DNA of 64,000 nt from Allodiplogaster sudhausi (GCA_945643635.1 CALZFC010000005.1:1144501-1208500); one strand, 5' to 3'. Positions 23,941 to 34,678 are shown, counted from the first letter of the stretch. Numbers and translations are program-made. The notes: generated by a model not told the origin, from the sequence alone.

Positions 23941-24805
23941 CCTCAAATCCTCCAACTTTCCGGCCATTCAGAAAGACAGTCAGATGCGGCTCGATGTGCT
24001 GGCGCGGCTGTAACTAAAGAAAATACTTAAAGGAATTTCGACAAAAGCTAATTCATAATTGTAAAAAAACGTCTTTTTTTATATTGATGAAATTTGAAGA
24101 TAAATTGATTTTTATTTAGGATTGATTTTATATACTTACCGAACGAGTCAATTTATTGATGTGATGAACCTGTCGAAGCGATATTTTCTTGACGGCTTTT
24201 GTCTGAAAACAAAATACTTAGTGCGCTTTCTTAAAAAAGGAAAAAAAGACTTATCGTCTTTTCAAGAAAAGTTGGACGGTAATCATTGAACAAATTATGA
24301 AGACATCTACAATCTCTGAGGAGACAGCAAACGATTCAGTTCATTGCACAACCTGTTTGTTCCTTGGAATCCCTTCTGGTTGGCATTCAGCATCAGCGGA
24401 TACTTCCCTTTTTCTACTCGGAAGAACGAAAAATCTCCAAGGATGTTGTCGGGAGACTGAGACAGAGTTCTGTACAAAAAATGCGCTTGCTTACTTTTCG
24501 TTTCCTTGGGACTCTCACTTCGCCCTTTTTATTTCTCTACTTTCTCAGTTCCTCGTAATTTACAATACATATCGAATAAAATAAAATAAAGGCAATAAAA
24601 ATCTTTTACTCACTCTTTCCTTGAGACAAAAGGTGACAAACAAGAGGAGGAGAATGAGGACGAAAATAGCAGTTGCAACAAGAAATTCACGATGAAGAGT
24701 CTCCTCATTGTCGGTCTCGGAGGAAAGAAGAACACCGAATATCACAAGAAGAGCAGTAAGAGTGGCGACCAAGAGAAGGAGGAGAATGTTCAGGCAACGG
24801 GACAT
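22396..24805 (-). CDS. Membrane-anchored protein with two tandem retropepsin-like aspartic protease domains
   Basis: Exon 1 (24805-24614, 64 codons) encodes two hydrophobic helices (NILLLLLVATLTALLVIF and LVATAIFVLILLLLFVTF) separated by a short acidic loop. Two small linker exons are provisional (about 24472-24340 and 24199-24145). Domain 1: a strand exon HIEPHLTVFLNGRK (about 23995-23955), then 23730-23611 with active site HADTGARFSYMN, then 23457-23326 with GDDVTLGSGVLAGL. Domain 2: 23104-23024 (RFYAKVHVNQVE), 22938-22732 with active site MIDSGAACSVLSSRLA, then 22590-22396 with PPLIIGLSLLERHAISFDL, ending VPE and TAG. Exons from 23730 on are in phase 0; those bounded by clear splice sites are multiples of three. 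Each domain has the D-T/S-G triad and the C-terminal hydrophobic-Gly strand. Retropepsins work as dimers, so one chain with two domains could form a self-contained enzyme. No reverse transcriptase or gag-like sequence is adjacent. Confidence 0.66.
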
Positions 24806-24880
24806 GTCAAAGAATATCGACTTGCCGGCAACTGGTTGTATTGATAATAAGTGTCGGCGGTAATGAAATTGCAAATAAAT

Positions 24881-25100
24881 CCCTGATTAACACGATAAGC
24901 TGTCGCTTTTGTTTGATGAGGCGAGTTGCCCAGTGCCGCTGCTTATTCTTCTGCTCAACGAATAACGTGTTGTGCGTGTTTCAATTAAGATGAGAAATGC
25001 GAAAGTCAATGGGCGAGGTTGTTCTCTTGATTTTCAACGTCATCTCTTACTTTCTATCCAATGATCCATTTCTTCCTTTCAGCACTGGAATTGAAGCACT
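24881..25100. repeat. Duplicated segment, copy A (upstream of the retropepsin gene)
   Basis: The segment begins ccctgattaacacgataagc and contains aatgcgaaagtcaatgggcg. It closely matches 26968-27195 with small substitutions and indels. It starts 76 nt upstream of the retropepsin-gene ATG, so it may be its promoter or 5' leader. Confidence 0.75.
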
Positions 25101-26175
25101 GAACTAAGGATGGGGGTGATATGATGGAATAAATGTGCTGGACTCCATGTACGAATTGCTGGTTGTTTGCGCATGTCGGTCTCTGGCAACGTCGCCATTG
25201 CAATCGTTCTCTCCGTGTCCACCAGCATGCTGACTGTCAAGATCAATCACTCTTATTTTGTTCAGATATTGCAACATTTCACTCATTTTATATTTTTCTT
25301 TCCCATTATAAAAATCAAGAAATGTGGACGCCGTGGTTTAGCTACCAGCTTAAAGGAACGGTAAACTAAATTTTTCGAAGTGTAGATGGTGCAATTATTC
25401 AATATGGTCTAGACATTTACGAATCATATAAAATATATAAAAAATTGAGGAGTAATTCTTCGGATTTGTCGGTAGCAAATTTTTTTTTAAAATGAAGTAA
25501 ATCGATAACGTTAAATTTGAGATCGAAAATATTATTTTCTTCTCCACATTTTCACTCTTTCATATAAAAAGGGGTGAGTGAGATGCAATAAGTATGAGAG
25601 AGAGGCACAGGGAGTTACTTTTCATTAGGACAGCATGTGAACACGCAGTGCTACATCAGTGATATTCGAGAATGTAATGTTAACAGAATGGAAAGAACAT
25701 GCGAACATTTTACATCAATAAGTTCTCGTTTACCGCAAACGAAAACTACACATTTTCGAGATTGTGAGAATCTTTGTGGAGATTTGTCAGCTTCGAGCCA
25801 ATAGAATTACATGGAAACCATTTCACTTGGTTCAGAATTATTCAAATGTGAGAATGCTAACCGGACAGTCGGTTGTACAGTCGAAAACAGTTTTCCTTGA
25901 TTTTTACCGCCCTATTTTTCAATCTCTTCGCAAAAGCGAGATCCTTGTCATAGACTTCAAGTTTCAATTCCTTCGAATAATTTGCGAGTGAGTGTCCTTT
26001 TACGTGGGCTGTCGGTGTTTTCACTGAATTTTGGTGCTTCAAGGTGGACTTGAATGCTTGCTGTGTTTATGTTTACATTCTTTAATTTTTTCCTAATTTT
26101 ATTTCTTTCACCGGATCGATGTGGGGATGGAAGCCTCCTCATCTATTATAGCGTGCCATGCAGAGCGTCGCAGGA
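25101..26175. other. AT-rich spacer, no gene seen
   Basis: No splice-supported coding exon was found. The region includes one member of a dispersed ~90-bp repeat family at about 25440-25530 (relatives at about 29625-29720 and 30010-30105). Confidence 0.55.
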
Positions 26176-26746
26176 CTACTCGCGGGCGTGGAGAGCCTCC
26201 TCGCGGGCCTGCAGAGCCTCCTCGCGGGCCTGCAGAGCCTCCTCGCGGGCCTGCAGAGCCTCCTCGCGGGCCTGCAGAACCTCCTCGCGGGCCTGCAGAG
26301 CCTCCTCGCTGGCCGGAAGCAGGTGAGGTGCGAAGAGGACCCGAGGCTGAAAATATTAAAAAAAAAATCGCATTATTCGTTGCAGTCTTTCCTAAAATAA
26401 ACAATCAAGTGGGAACAAACTTGTACCGGGATGGCTTGCAAGAATGAGGGCCTGACGTGGCACGACTTGCAGTTCATGTTCTCAAATAGTTTGATGAGAA
26501 AAAAGGGAGAAAAGTTCAAAAGAAGCTAGCATAAAAACTCTGAAGCTGGTCACCATTGACTCTAAGCCCTCCATGCGCGCCTATTGCTCAAATATCATTG
26601 CATTAATCATTGAATTTCACATTGAAACTGACATGCAGCAGCCAGCGGAAACCACAAGTAAAGTGGAATCTATGGCCGCACTGTACTTCCACAAGCCTAT
26701 CGGTGTCCATCATAGGGAGCAGGCAGACAGGGCAGGGCGAGTCCAT
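26176..26746 (-). CDS. Small RING-finger protein with heptad coiled-coil tail
   Basis: Exon 1 (26746-26633, 38 codons) starts MDSPCPVCLLPMMDTDRL and includes VQCGHRFHFTC, giving the first two Cys pairs and the central Cys/His ligands of a RING finger; its donor is gtcagt. Exon 2 (about 26474-26423) supplies the last pair (NMNCKSCHV). Exon 3 follows attttcag and gives PRVLFAPHLLPASEEAL, then six or seven copies of the heptad LQAREEA, ending HARE and TAG (26176-26178). RING fingers with coiled coils usually act as E3 ubiquitin ligases that dimerise through the coil. At about 110 residues the protein is very short, without B-box or substrate domain. The coil is coded by a near-perfect 21-bp tandem repeat. 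Confidence 0.68.
26190..26320. repeat. 21-bp coding minisatellite
   Basis: About six copies of a 21-bp unit (cctcctcgcgggcctgcagag on the plus strand, one base beyond the quoting core gcctcctcgcgggcctgcag) lie within the last exon of the RING gene. Because 21 is divisible by 3, copy-number change preserves the reading frame. Each unit adds exactly one heptad of coiled coil. Confidence 0.85.
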
Positions 26747-26967
26747 CAAAGCACCAGAGGGAGACGAGATGAGAAGATAACGAGAGTTGACCAGATGAGT
26801 CGCCTTTTATTGGTCTCAGATGAGGAGGAATTTACATAGCATAAGTTCATGTAGATGAAGGAATAGTGCAGCTAGGCAAATATTCACACTTAAAATGTCT
26901 TTACATTAATTTTTTATTAATTTTTATTTTCATTAACATGAATCAACGTTTTGTGGATTAAAAAAAT

Positions 26968-27195
26968 CCCTGATTAACACGATAAGCTGGCGCTTTTGTT
27001 TGATAAGGCGAGTTGCCCACTGCCGCTGCTTATTCTTCTGCTCAATGAAGATGCTGAAATTCTGCTTAATTGAAACACGCACGAGAAATGCGAAAGTCAA
27101 TGGGCGAGGTTGTTCTTTTCGTTTTAAACCCATTCTCTAACTTTCTCTGCAACGATCAATTTCACTCTTCGAGCACTCGAAATGGCACTTGATAT
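26968..27195. repeat. Duplicated segment, copy B (upstream of the RING gene)
   Basis: Homologous to 24881-25100 in the same orientation. Shared blocks include gattaacacgataagct, ccgctgcttattcttctgct and gtcaatgggcgaggttgttc. It starts 222 nt upstream of the RING-gene ATG. Confidence 0.75.
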
Positions 27196-27712
27196 GATTT
27201 GACGGTATAGATGCACTTGACTCAAATGGGGAGTCTAGGAGAAAAAGTTCTTGTAATTCGTATTCTATTCTGCAATCAATTTCATTCCGGTGCATATATA
27301 TAATTTCTTTATTTCGAACCTTTATGTATATTTTTTCTAAATAACCTTTACACATTTACAATACCACAATTAAATTAGAAAATGCCATAGAACATTGAAG
27401 ATTAAGTACTTTCATGCTCATTGCAATACACAGTGCGAGATTATATCGAAACAATGACAAAGGGAAAACGATGCCATTTCAAGTGCATTATACTTTATAT
27501 TTAAACTTTTTGTGCTCTTCTTGATATAGAGTTTCATATACGAATTTCAGTGGCTACCCTCTTTTTTACATTTCTCTTTTATGTATCAGATGAAATTTTT
27601 CTTTTTCTCCGAGAAGAAAGTGATTAACAGTACCAAGATGGGATTTGTGCATTTTCTGAACACGGAAAGCTGTTAATTTGTTTACTCTTGCGATGAGTAA
27701 GAAAGTGGACAC

Positions 27713-28280
27713 TTAGGGGTTGTACTCGATGGGGAGGTTCTTGCGGCGGACCATGCCGTCGCCCTGGAACCACTCGCGGCGGAACTGCTTGGCGGCGCCG
27801 TCCGGGGTGTTGGTCCACTCGATGGTGATGCGGTCGTTGTTGGTGTCCTCCTGCAAATATTTCTTTTTAATTACGAGAGATGTTTAAACTACTGATCATT
27901 TTGTAAAGTATATAGATATTTTTGTTGATTAAAAGGTATGTGAACCTGGCCGTAGGCGAAGGCGTCGCAGGAGACAGCAACGAGGACGGGCTCCTTTGGG
28001 TCGAGGACGCCGCTGGCCGGGTCGACACCGAGACGCTTCATGTTCGTGGTCTTGAAGGCCCAGCCGATACGGCGCGCAGAGGTGTTGACGACATGAAGAT
28101 TATATACAATTATCTAATTTTTTTCTTAATTGGGAAGAGAGACTCTACTTCTAGAGATGGGGGAGGCTGAATAAAACAAACCTTGATGTGGTAGGTGTGC
28201 TTGTCGTCGTAGGGCGAGTTGAAGACGACCTTGGCGTTGGGCTGAGTGACGATGTCGCCAGGAGGAACGGACTGAGCCAT
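27713..28280 (-). CDS. msp: Major sperm protein, copy 1 (defective splice acceptor)
   Basis: Three exons (28280-28182, 28092-27946, 27850-27713) encode the 127-residue MSP length, starting [20 protein letters not shown] and ending [11 protein letters not shown] and TAA. MSP polymerises into the filaments that drive crawling of amoeboid nematode sperm, and is also an oocyte maturation signal. Intron 1 ends in AT (cttcat|gtcgtcaac) instead of AG; the sister copy has tttcag at the same place. The nearest upstream AG (aaaaaaattag) would add exactly 21 nt without a stop, giving seven extra residues IIVYNLH before [10 protein letters not shown]. Whether this copy still makes protein is uncertain. 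Confidence 0.85.
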
Positions 28281-28350
28281 GACTTGGAGGAGAAGTGGAG
28301 AGGAGAGCAGAGAAGCACAGTCGGCGACTGATGGAAATGACTCTGGACAA

Positions 28351-28362
28351 CGGCTTTTATGG
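28351..28362 (-). promoter_or_regulatory. TATA-like box of MSP copy 1
   Basis: cccataaaag on the minus strand, about 71-82 nt upstream of the ATG at 28280. Copies 2 and 3 have similar boxes at similar spacing. Confidence 0.55.
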
Positions 28363-28441
28363 GCTTTTCTCAGTCCTGAAATTTTAATTTTAGCTAAAGT
28401 GCGGTGAACTAATATGTAAAAGTAGATGTTAATTCTCCAGA

Positions 28442-28458
28442 ACAAAGATTAAAGTTTC
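28442..28458 (-). promoter_or_regulatory. Shared upstream element of MSP genes (copy 1)
   Basis: Read on the plus strand as acaaagattaaagtttc, about 165 nt upstream of the copy 1 ATG. Related elements lie at the same distance from the other two MSP genes, with core AAGATYAAMGTT. Confidence 0.5.
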
Positions 28459-28562
28459 AAAAACATTTAGCGAAAGTCACGAACTCGATGAAAATTTGAC
28501 GTTGAAATATAAATAGTACATTGAACTTTGCAAAGACAAAAAAACGAAGCATTAAATAATTT

Positions 28563-28580
28563 GAAACGTTGATCTTTGTT
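28563..28580 (+). promoter_or_regulatory. Shared upstream element of MSP genes (copy 2)
   Basis: tgaaacgttgatctttgt, the inverted form of the copy 1 element, about 165-180 nt upstream of the copy 2 ATG. Together with copy 1 it makes the 463-bp spacer roughly symmetrical. Confidence 0.5.
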
Positions 28581-28662
28581 CCGTGTTTTTGTGAAATAAA
28601 CGAGAATTTGGCTAATAAATTTGCACTTTAGCGGAAATGTAAAATTTCAGGCAGAGAAATTC

Positions 28663-28672
28663 GTATAAAAGG
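28663..28672 (+). promoter_or_regulatory. TATA-like box of MSP copy 2
   Basis: gtataaaagg, about 72-81 nt upstream of the ATG at 28744. Confidence 0.55.
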
Positions 28673-28743
28673 GTGCTTTCAGAGGCATTTCCATCAGTCC
28701 TCGACTGTGCTTCTCTGCTCTCCTCTCCACTTCTCCCCCAAGT

Positions 28744-29400
28744 CATGGCTCAGTCCGTTCCTCCTGGCGACATAGTCACTCAGCCCAACGCCAAGGTTGT
28801 CTTTAACGCGCCCTACGAAGACAAGCACACCTACCACATCAAGGTTTTTTTTTGTTCAGCTTCGCTATCTCATCAATGTTATATCTCCATTTTATCTATA
28901 TTCTCTGTTCTTTTGCCACGAAGCTCATGTCTATTTGTTTAAATTCTAACCTACAGTTTCATACAATAGTTTCTAATTTCAGGTGGTCAACACCTCTGCG
29001 CGCCGCATCGGCTGGGCCTTCAAGACCACGAACATGAAGCGTCTCGGTGTCGACCCGGCCAGCGGCGTCCTCGACCCCAAGGAGCCCGTCCTCGTTGCTG
29101 TCTCCTGCGACGCCTTCGCCTACGGCCAGGTTCACATACCTCTTTAATAAAAACTAACAATATAATATACACAATGGTACAAAAATTAATGTCTTTTTAT
29201 TAATCATTAGCTTTTATTAATAATTAGTAACATCTCTCGTAATTAAAAAGAAATTTTTACAGGAGGACACCAACAACGACCGCATCACCATCGAGTGGAC
29301 CAACACCCCGGACGGCGCCGCCAAGCAGTTCCGCCGCGAGTGGTTCCAGGGCGACGGCATGGTCCGACGCAAGAACCTCCCTATCGAGTACAACCCATGA
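28744..29400 (+). CDS. msp: Major sperm protein, copy 2 (intact)
   Basis: Exons 28744-28842, 28983-29129 and 29263-29400 encode 127 residues, the standard MSP length, with canonical gt/ag boundaries and no breaks. It begins [20 protein letters not shown] and ends [10 protein letters not shown] and TGA. It differs from copy 1 at few positions (for example PYEDKHTYH against PYDDKHTYH). The two genes are head to head, so their 463-bp spacer must hold both promoters. Expected in sperm only, as for MSP in other nematodes. Confidence 0.95.
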
Positions 29401-30509
29401 AAACCCTCCCTTGGCCTCCTACTCCACGCATGCGCTCTTCGCTAAACCGCGTCAATCATTTGGATCAGGGAATTGCGATTCATCAATTAATAATTAATAC
29501 CGAGAAATGAACTACTTATGTGCTTAAATTACATACATACATACGTATGTATGACCCTAGAATGATTCTACAATTACGTGTCGCAATGGTGTCCATGATC
29601 GGATCGTGTCTTGTGCTCTTGTTGATGTCGTGGCCGAAACACTTCGGATGTTAAAGTAGCAAAACATGTAATAAGTAAAAAATAAATCGATAAAATTGAT
29701 ATAGAGATTGCAAAAGTCGTTTTTCACCACTGTATATGCATATCTCCTGAAGTCGATAATCGTAATTGCTGCTGCTGAATACTCCTTGCCGGATTCGAAC
29801 CATCCACAGCTGCGCTCAAGACCAGATAGTTGGCCAATTAGCCATCGCGCACACGGGAGATACGGCAAATTGGATAACCATTTTAAAAAGGACTGCGAAA
29901 AAGGATTATTTCTGTACATTTAAATTCGAAAAATTCCAAAATTCACGTATGAGGGATAGAGGAAGAGGGCGAGACAGGATATTTGAAGTAGACGTTTATG
30001 AATAATATTAAAAAAAATTGAGGAGGAATACTTCGGATGTTACGGTTGCAAACTTGTAAGGAAAAATAGATCGATATAGTTGATATTGAGAAATCGCCGG
30101 AGCGGTGCTTTAACCCTCTTGCTACTTTTATCACTGTCTCCTTCGCTTCAATTCCTTTTAGAGTTTTTTTCTGCCACAGGACAGCCGTCTCCATGTAGTC
30201 GACCACCATCTCTGGCTGAATCTATCCTAATGTTGTTTGTACGATATCTTCTCGTCCCCTAAGGCTGTCTGTTGTTCCTTGTTCCAACGAATTTCATCGC
30301 GTAAATATTTCTGCTCCATTCTCATTGAGCATTGTAGTATATAAAAAACCGTAAATAGACCTTATTGTGTAAGATCAGTTTTTATGAACACACAGCAAAT
30401 TATTTACCATTAGAATGTTCCCGTGGTGCAGTGTCTCGTATGTAAATACAAATGCCACATCTTCTTCTTTATTGAGGGAGACTTGTAGGTAATTTGACGA
30501 GAAGAGCCC
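29401..30509. other. Spacer with dispersed repeats, no gene seen
   Basis: Two members of a ~90-bp repeat lie at about 29625-29720 and 30010-30105. Both share acttcggatgtta and a following (a/g)atcgata(t/a)a(g/a)ttgata block. Open frames here are short and lack family resemblance. Confidence 0.5.
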
Positions 30510-33198
30510 TCAGTCGAAGCTAAGGAAGCAGTCAAAGTCCAGCCGGTCCTCGTCTCTGAAAAAATTGGTTTGTCCCCAACAACAATCATTTGCTTTCATT
30601 ATGTTTTAGGCCTCAGCAGTATAGTGTGTTTCTTTCTACATAGATACTGTTTTTGATGACGGCTACCAGATCCTGTTTTCCTAACGAAGCTTTCTTGACA
30701 TATGCCAACAACAAGCTAGATTACTCTGCTAGCCTCATGCTGTGGATGAGACCAGTCAGAGGATGCTCGGCTGCCTCAGACGGCTGTCTCTCCACGAGAG
30801 CCTCGACCCACTCGGCATGATCGAGGAGGAGAGTGGAGAAGAGAGTGAGTGCCTTGCCAATTGCGCGGTCGTCGTGCGGCAGCGTCCAGAGGAAGTCCAC
30901 CATGAACATAACACCTGTAATTAGCAATTATCAAATGGAATTTTATACAACAATTCTTGTTTCTATGTGTCAAATTTCAGTGAATTTGTTTTGTAAATCT
31001 AAAAAAAAAATTGATAATTGAGCATATAATTTATTTTCTCACCGCATCCAATGAGCTCCTCTTGCTCGCGCAAACGGCCAAAGTGGCCGAGGCTGAGTAG
31101 CAGATTCATGAAGACGTAGCAGCACTCCTTGCGGACGCGAGACTCGCCGTGGTGGAGGTGCTCGAGGAGGCGGGTCAGCAGCTCGCCATCCTGCAAGCAG
31201 AAGGAATTAAATAGACAGATATTGGCAAAGGCCGAGGGAAGCTCCGAGGAGACAAACGAAGGAATGAGCCATACCTCCATTATCATCTCGATGTGCTCGG
31301 AGGGGCCGGCGGCAATGTTAGAGATGATCCACGCGGCTTCGCGTTGAGTGCGCGGCTGCAGAGAGAAAGAGAGATTGGTCATAGAAAGTGAGAGGGATCA
31401 GAGAAGAGAGAAAAGAGGGGAACAGACCTCCGGTGAGTCGAGACAACGAATCAGCACGGGCAGCATCCCGTATCGCCTGAGCAGCTGTTCCGTCTGCTGG
31501 TCGTTCCCGGTCGCGATGTTTCCGATGAAACGGAGGGCGAAGCTAAATCAGGAAAATCGGTATGGGTCTGGGGATATTTTATATCAATTTTTTTCATTTA
31601 CATGAATCAACTTTTTGCTGAATTCAATTTCCTCTATAATAAGTATCCACGCGAAACAAGTCATCGCACCTCGCGAGCTGGAGATCGCCGCCCTCGATCT
31701 GCGCACGTGCAAACTCCATGACGATGACGTCGGAGAGCGTCTCGTCCACGTGGAGAGAGAAGGCACCCGTCTGGAAAATATCAGATTTTAAACGCGAATT
31801 AATTTTTGTAAAGTGGCATGATATAAAGGAAGCAATATCATTGTTCTCTCAAACTGCTCATGGTCAGTCAGCTGTCCTGCGAATCCATTGAGAATGCATA
31901 AGCAGGATTCCATCCAGCTCATAAACTGCCGCATGCCTGGGCGTGGAAGTTGCGGTCGTCGACGAGGGCGCCGAGGAGGAGAAGCGCGTCGCGCGCCATC
32001 ATCTCGCACGCCTTCGACGCCAGCAGCGAGTGCACGCCACTCAGCAGCTGCCGCGCCGTCTCAAGCACACAAGTATGTATCTGGTATTGTTAGATTACTA
32101 TGTCTTATGTTATTCATTGATCTTCAGCACAAATCGATTGGTATTGATTGATTAGTCGTCATCTGTCGCTCATTGATCTCCTCCATAAAACCTGTCCGGA
32201 AAGCAGCGCCGGCGCGTCTCGCAGAATGCTGTGCGTCGTCCAGAGCGCGGAGCGGGCCGCGTCTTCGCAGGTGAAGGAAGCTGCGCCGAGCGCCAACATG
32301 CGCGCCACCGACTCGAGCGCCGAGGTCCTGAAGCGAAATGAATGAAAGAAGTTCGCTTGAATATTTTTCCTGAAGTTTTTTTAAAAATAGTTATAGTTGC
32401 ATAAAAATAATAATTTTTTTACATTCTATTCCTTTTGCAATTGCCATTCAAGTTTCTTTGGTTTTTGTTCGAGTCGCACCCATGAACTTGGATGCGGCAC
32501 TGCGTGCAATCCGAGGCGATGTTGCCGATGGCCCAGAGGCACTGCTCACGAAGGCGGGAATAGCCGCGCTCGAGGTTGCGGACGAGGATGGGAAGGCCAC
32601 CCTGGACAAGAAAGAATAGGTATTGTATCATCTTGAGTTTCATTAGAATACCTTGTTGAGGACGACGTGCGTCAGCTGCAGCGACTTGGCGCACGTCAGA
32701 TTAGTCAGTGCCCATGCAGCGTCCACTCGCGTCTCAGTCCCCTTGGACTCGTTATCCACGATTGCGAGGAAAACGTCGATCTAAGAAATAAGACTGAATA
32801 ATCTTTTTTGCTTATTTTACAAATGCAATTTGTAATAAACAGGGCATTTTCAATGAATGCATTATAATCAACCAGAAAATCTTTGTTCCTCAGCCTTTCC
32901 CTTTCAAATTTCCTTGTAATAAACAGGAAATTCAGAAGTTCTTATTTCATTGAAATATTAATTTGTCGCAAGGAGAGCTTTTCCGTCAATATTAGAAATT
33001 CTGAAATTCTTTCGCCTTGACAAGTGAGCATAATTTGACCAGATTCTCGTCAAAGTTGTCGGGTGCCTCGGGGCGCTTCGTGAAGAAACGGCGAAAGAAT
33101 AGGACGGCGGCGGACTCGGCGACTGGCGAAGGAGAAGAGAGGAGAATCGACGAAAAGGCGCCGAACTCATCCTCGCTCCGCCTCTTCGGCCTAGTCAT
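30510..33198 (-). CDS. Importin-alpha-like armadillo-repeat protein
   Basis: About nine exons run from ATG 33198 (MTRPKRRSEDEFGAFSS) to TGA 30510 (DEDRLDFDCFLSFD). Recognisable importin-alpha Arm segments in order: DAAWALTNLTCAKSLQLTHV (about 32720), REQCLWAIGNIASDCTQCRI (32530), SALWTTHSILRDAPALL (32240), FALRFIGNIATGNDQQTEQL (31530), QREAAWIISNIAAGPSEHIE (31340), and VRKECCYVFMNLLL (31120). Importin-alpha carries NLS cargo to importin-beta. The basic IBB domain normally at the N-terminus is not visible; only a short KRR cluster is. The Trp/Asn pair is intact in the first two repeats listed, but the next two have lost Asn or both. This suggests a divergent, perhaps germline, paralogue. Confidence 0.8.
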
Positions 33199-34678
33199 GG
33201 TGTCGGAGGCGACGAGAGAAGAGGGAGAGCGAAGAGAAGGCGACCGATTGGACGAGTCGAATGCAGAAGAAATGACTTGGATTTCATTTCAGGAACTCCG
33301 AAAACATTCTTCAAGATGCATGACTACAAGCACTTTAAAGTGTAAGTTTATTATTTTAATTTATTTATCATAAATTAAATTTATATTTCGAAATACTCGG
33401 AAAGTTGCGTGTCGGTCGGAACTCAGCAGGCTCGGCCCGGGCACACGGAATGTTGGCCCCGTATGTACATATACGTATGGCTCTATCCGCAACATGCTCG
33501 TCGGCAAATTTCGAAATAATCTAGCAATTCAGATGATTCGTTCCATCTTCTTCCGACAATGGTACATAAAGTAAGGACTAAAAGATGGGTATTTGGTAGC
33601 TAACGCTAATTTATTATTTCCTTTCTAAATTATAGCATTGATTTCTGTATAACGGAACACGCAAAGCCATGCGTTCTATGAGAAAGCATCAATGTAAATG
33701 CAGCAAATAGCGTATTCCAGACGTTGAATTCCGCCTCACTTTTGTATCTTCCCTTGGAAGGGATTCAAGCCTGTTTTCGTCGTGTTAATTCCAAGAGAAA
33801 GTTTGTCGTGAATATGAAAGTATATCACGTAAGAAGATTATCATAGCTGCACTAGCTGCACTATTCCCTTGCCCTTACGAAAGTACTCCATCCTCCGGCC
33901 CTTACCTAAACCGCCAGCTAAGTCACTAATAAATTTGGTTCTACCCGGCTACCTCTCGTGCTCCACATTCGCTATGCTACTTAGCATACAACATAACTAA
34001 GTTTGTACTTGCTTGTTATTGCCAATTTAGCGAGAGCCTTGCATTTATATTATAATAAGAGCGATTTTCATTCATAATATGTATGCTTAAAGTGCAAATG
34101 GATATTAGCACGCTTTATATCGACATTTAGTAGCGTCATTTTGTAAGTCTTTACATAAAGCACATAGACGGCATGTATGTATGTATATGTATATCTACTC
34201 GAACAAATACGAATGAATGTTTTTTTTAAAATTAAATGCATGTTCCCGAAGTTGTATGTTTAATACTACATATAGAATCCAATGTATTTTCATTAGATAG
34301 AGCTGTCAATGAATACAACGATTTGCTGATGAATAAACTGGTAATAATAGCGTCTATCCATAGCCACAAGTGATTCACTATGCAATAACTCGACAAGAAG
34401 GACACATCTAGTCATTCTTTTCAGAGTTGTCAAATTCTATCCGTTGTTGTGATGCGGAACAATATTGTTTATTGCACACTGAGGCAGAAACATATTTAAA
34501 TGGAATCGTGGTAGGAAAAAAAATAGGACGTCAGTGGCATGATCACTATATGCTAGTGAGAGCAAGACAGAAGAAAAAAACATTATTAAGGGAAAAGGAA
34601 AACAAAATATAGATACAACTAAGGCATGAAATCAACGCATAAGCAGAAATATCTATTGAGTACAAAACAAGGTGAAGA
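33199..34678. other. AT-rich intergenic region, no gene seen
   Basis: It holds short tgtatgta-type runs (about 34170-34195) and no splice-supported exon. The 3' UTR and tail of the adjacent minus-strand LINE probably extend into its right part. Confidence 0.5.

Noticed and set aside
24297..24584. 95-codon plus-strand frame
   Set aside because: It overlaps the linker exon of the minus-strand retropepsin gene and lacks splice or domain support.
26054..26447. Plus-strand proline/arginine and leucine/alanine repeat proteins
   Set aside because: These are shadows of the 21-bp minisatellite; the minus frame alone joins to a RING finger through proper splice sites.
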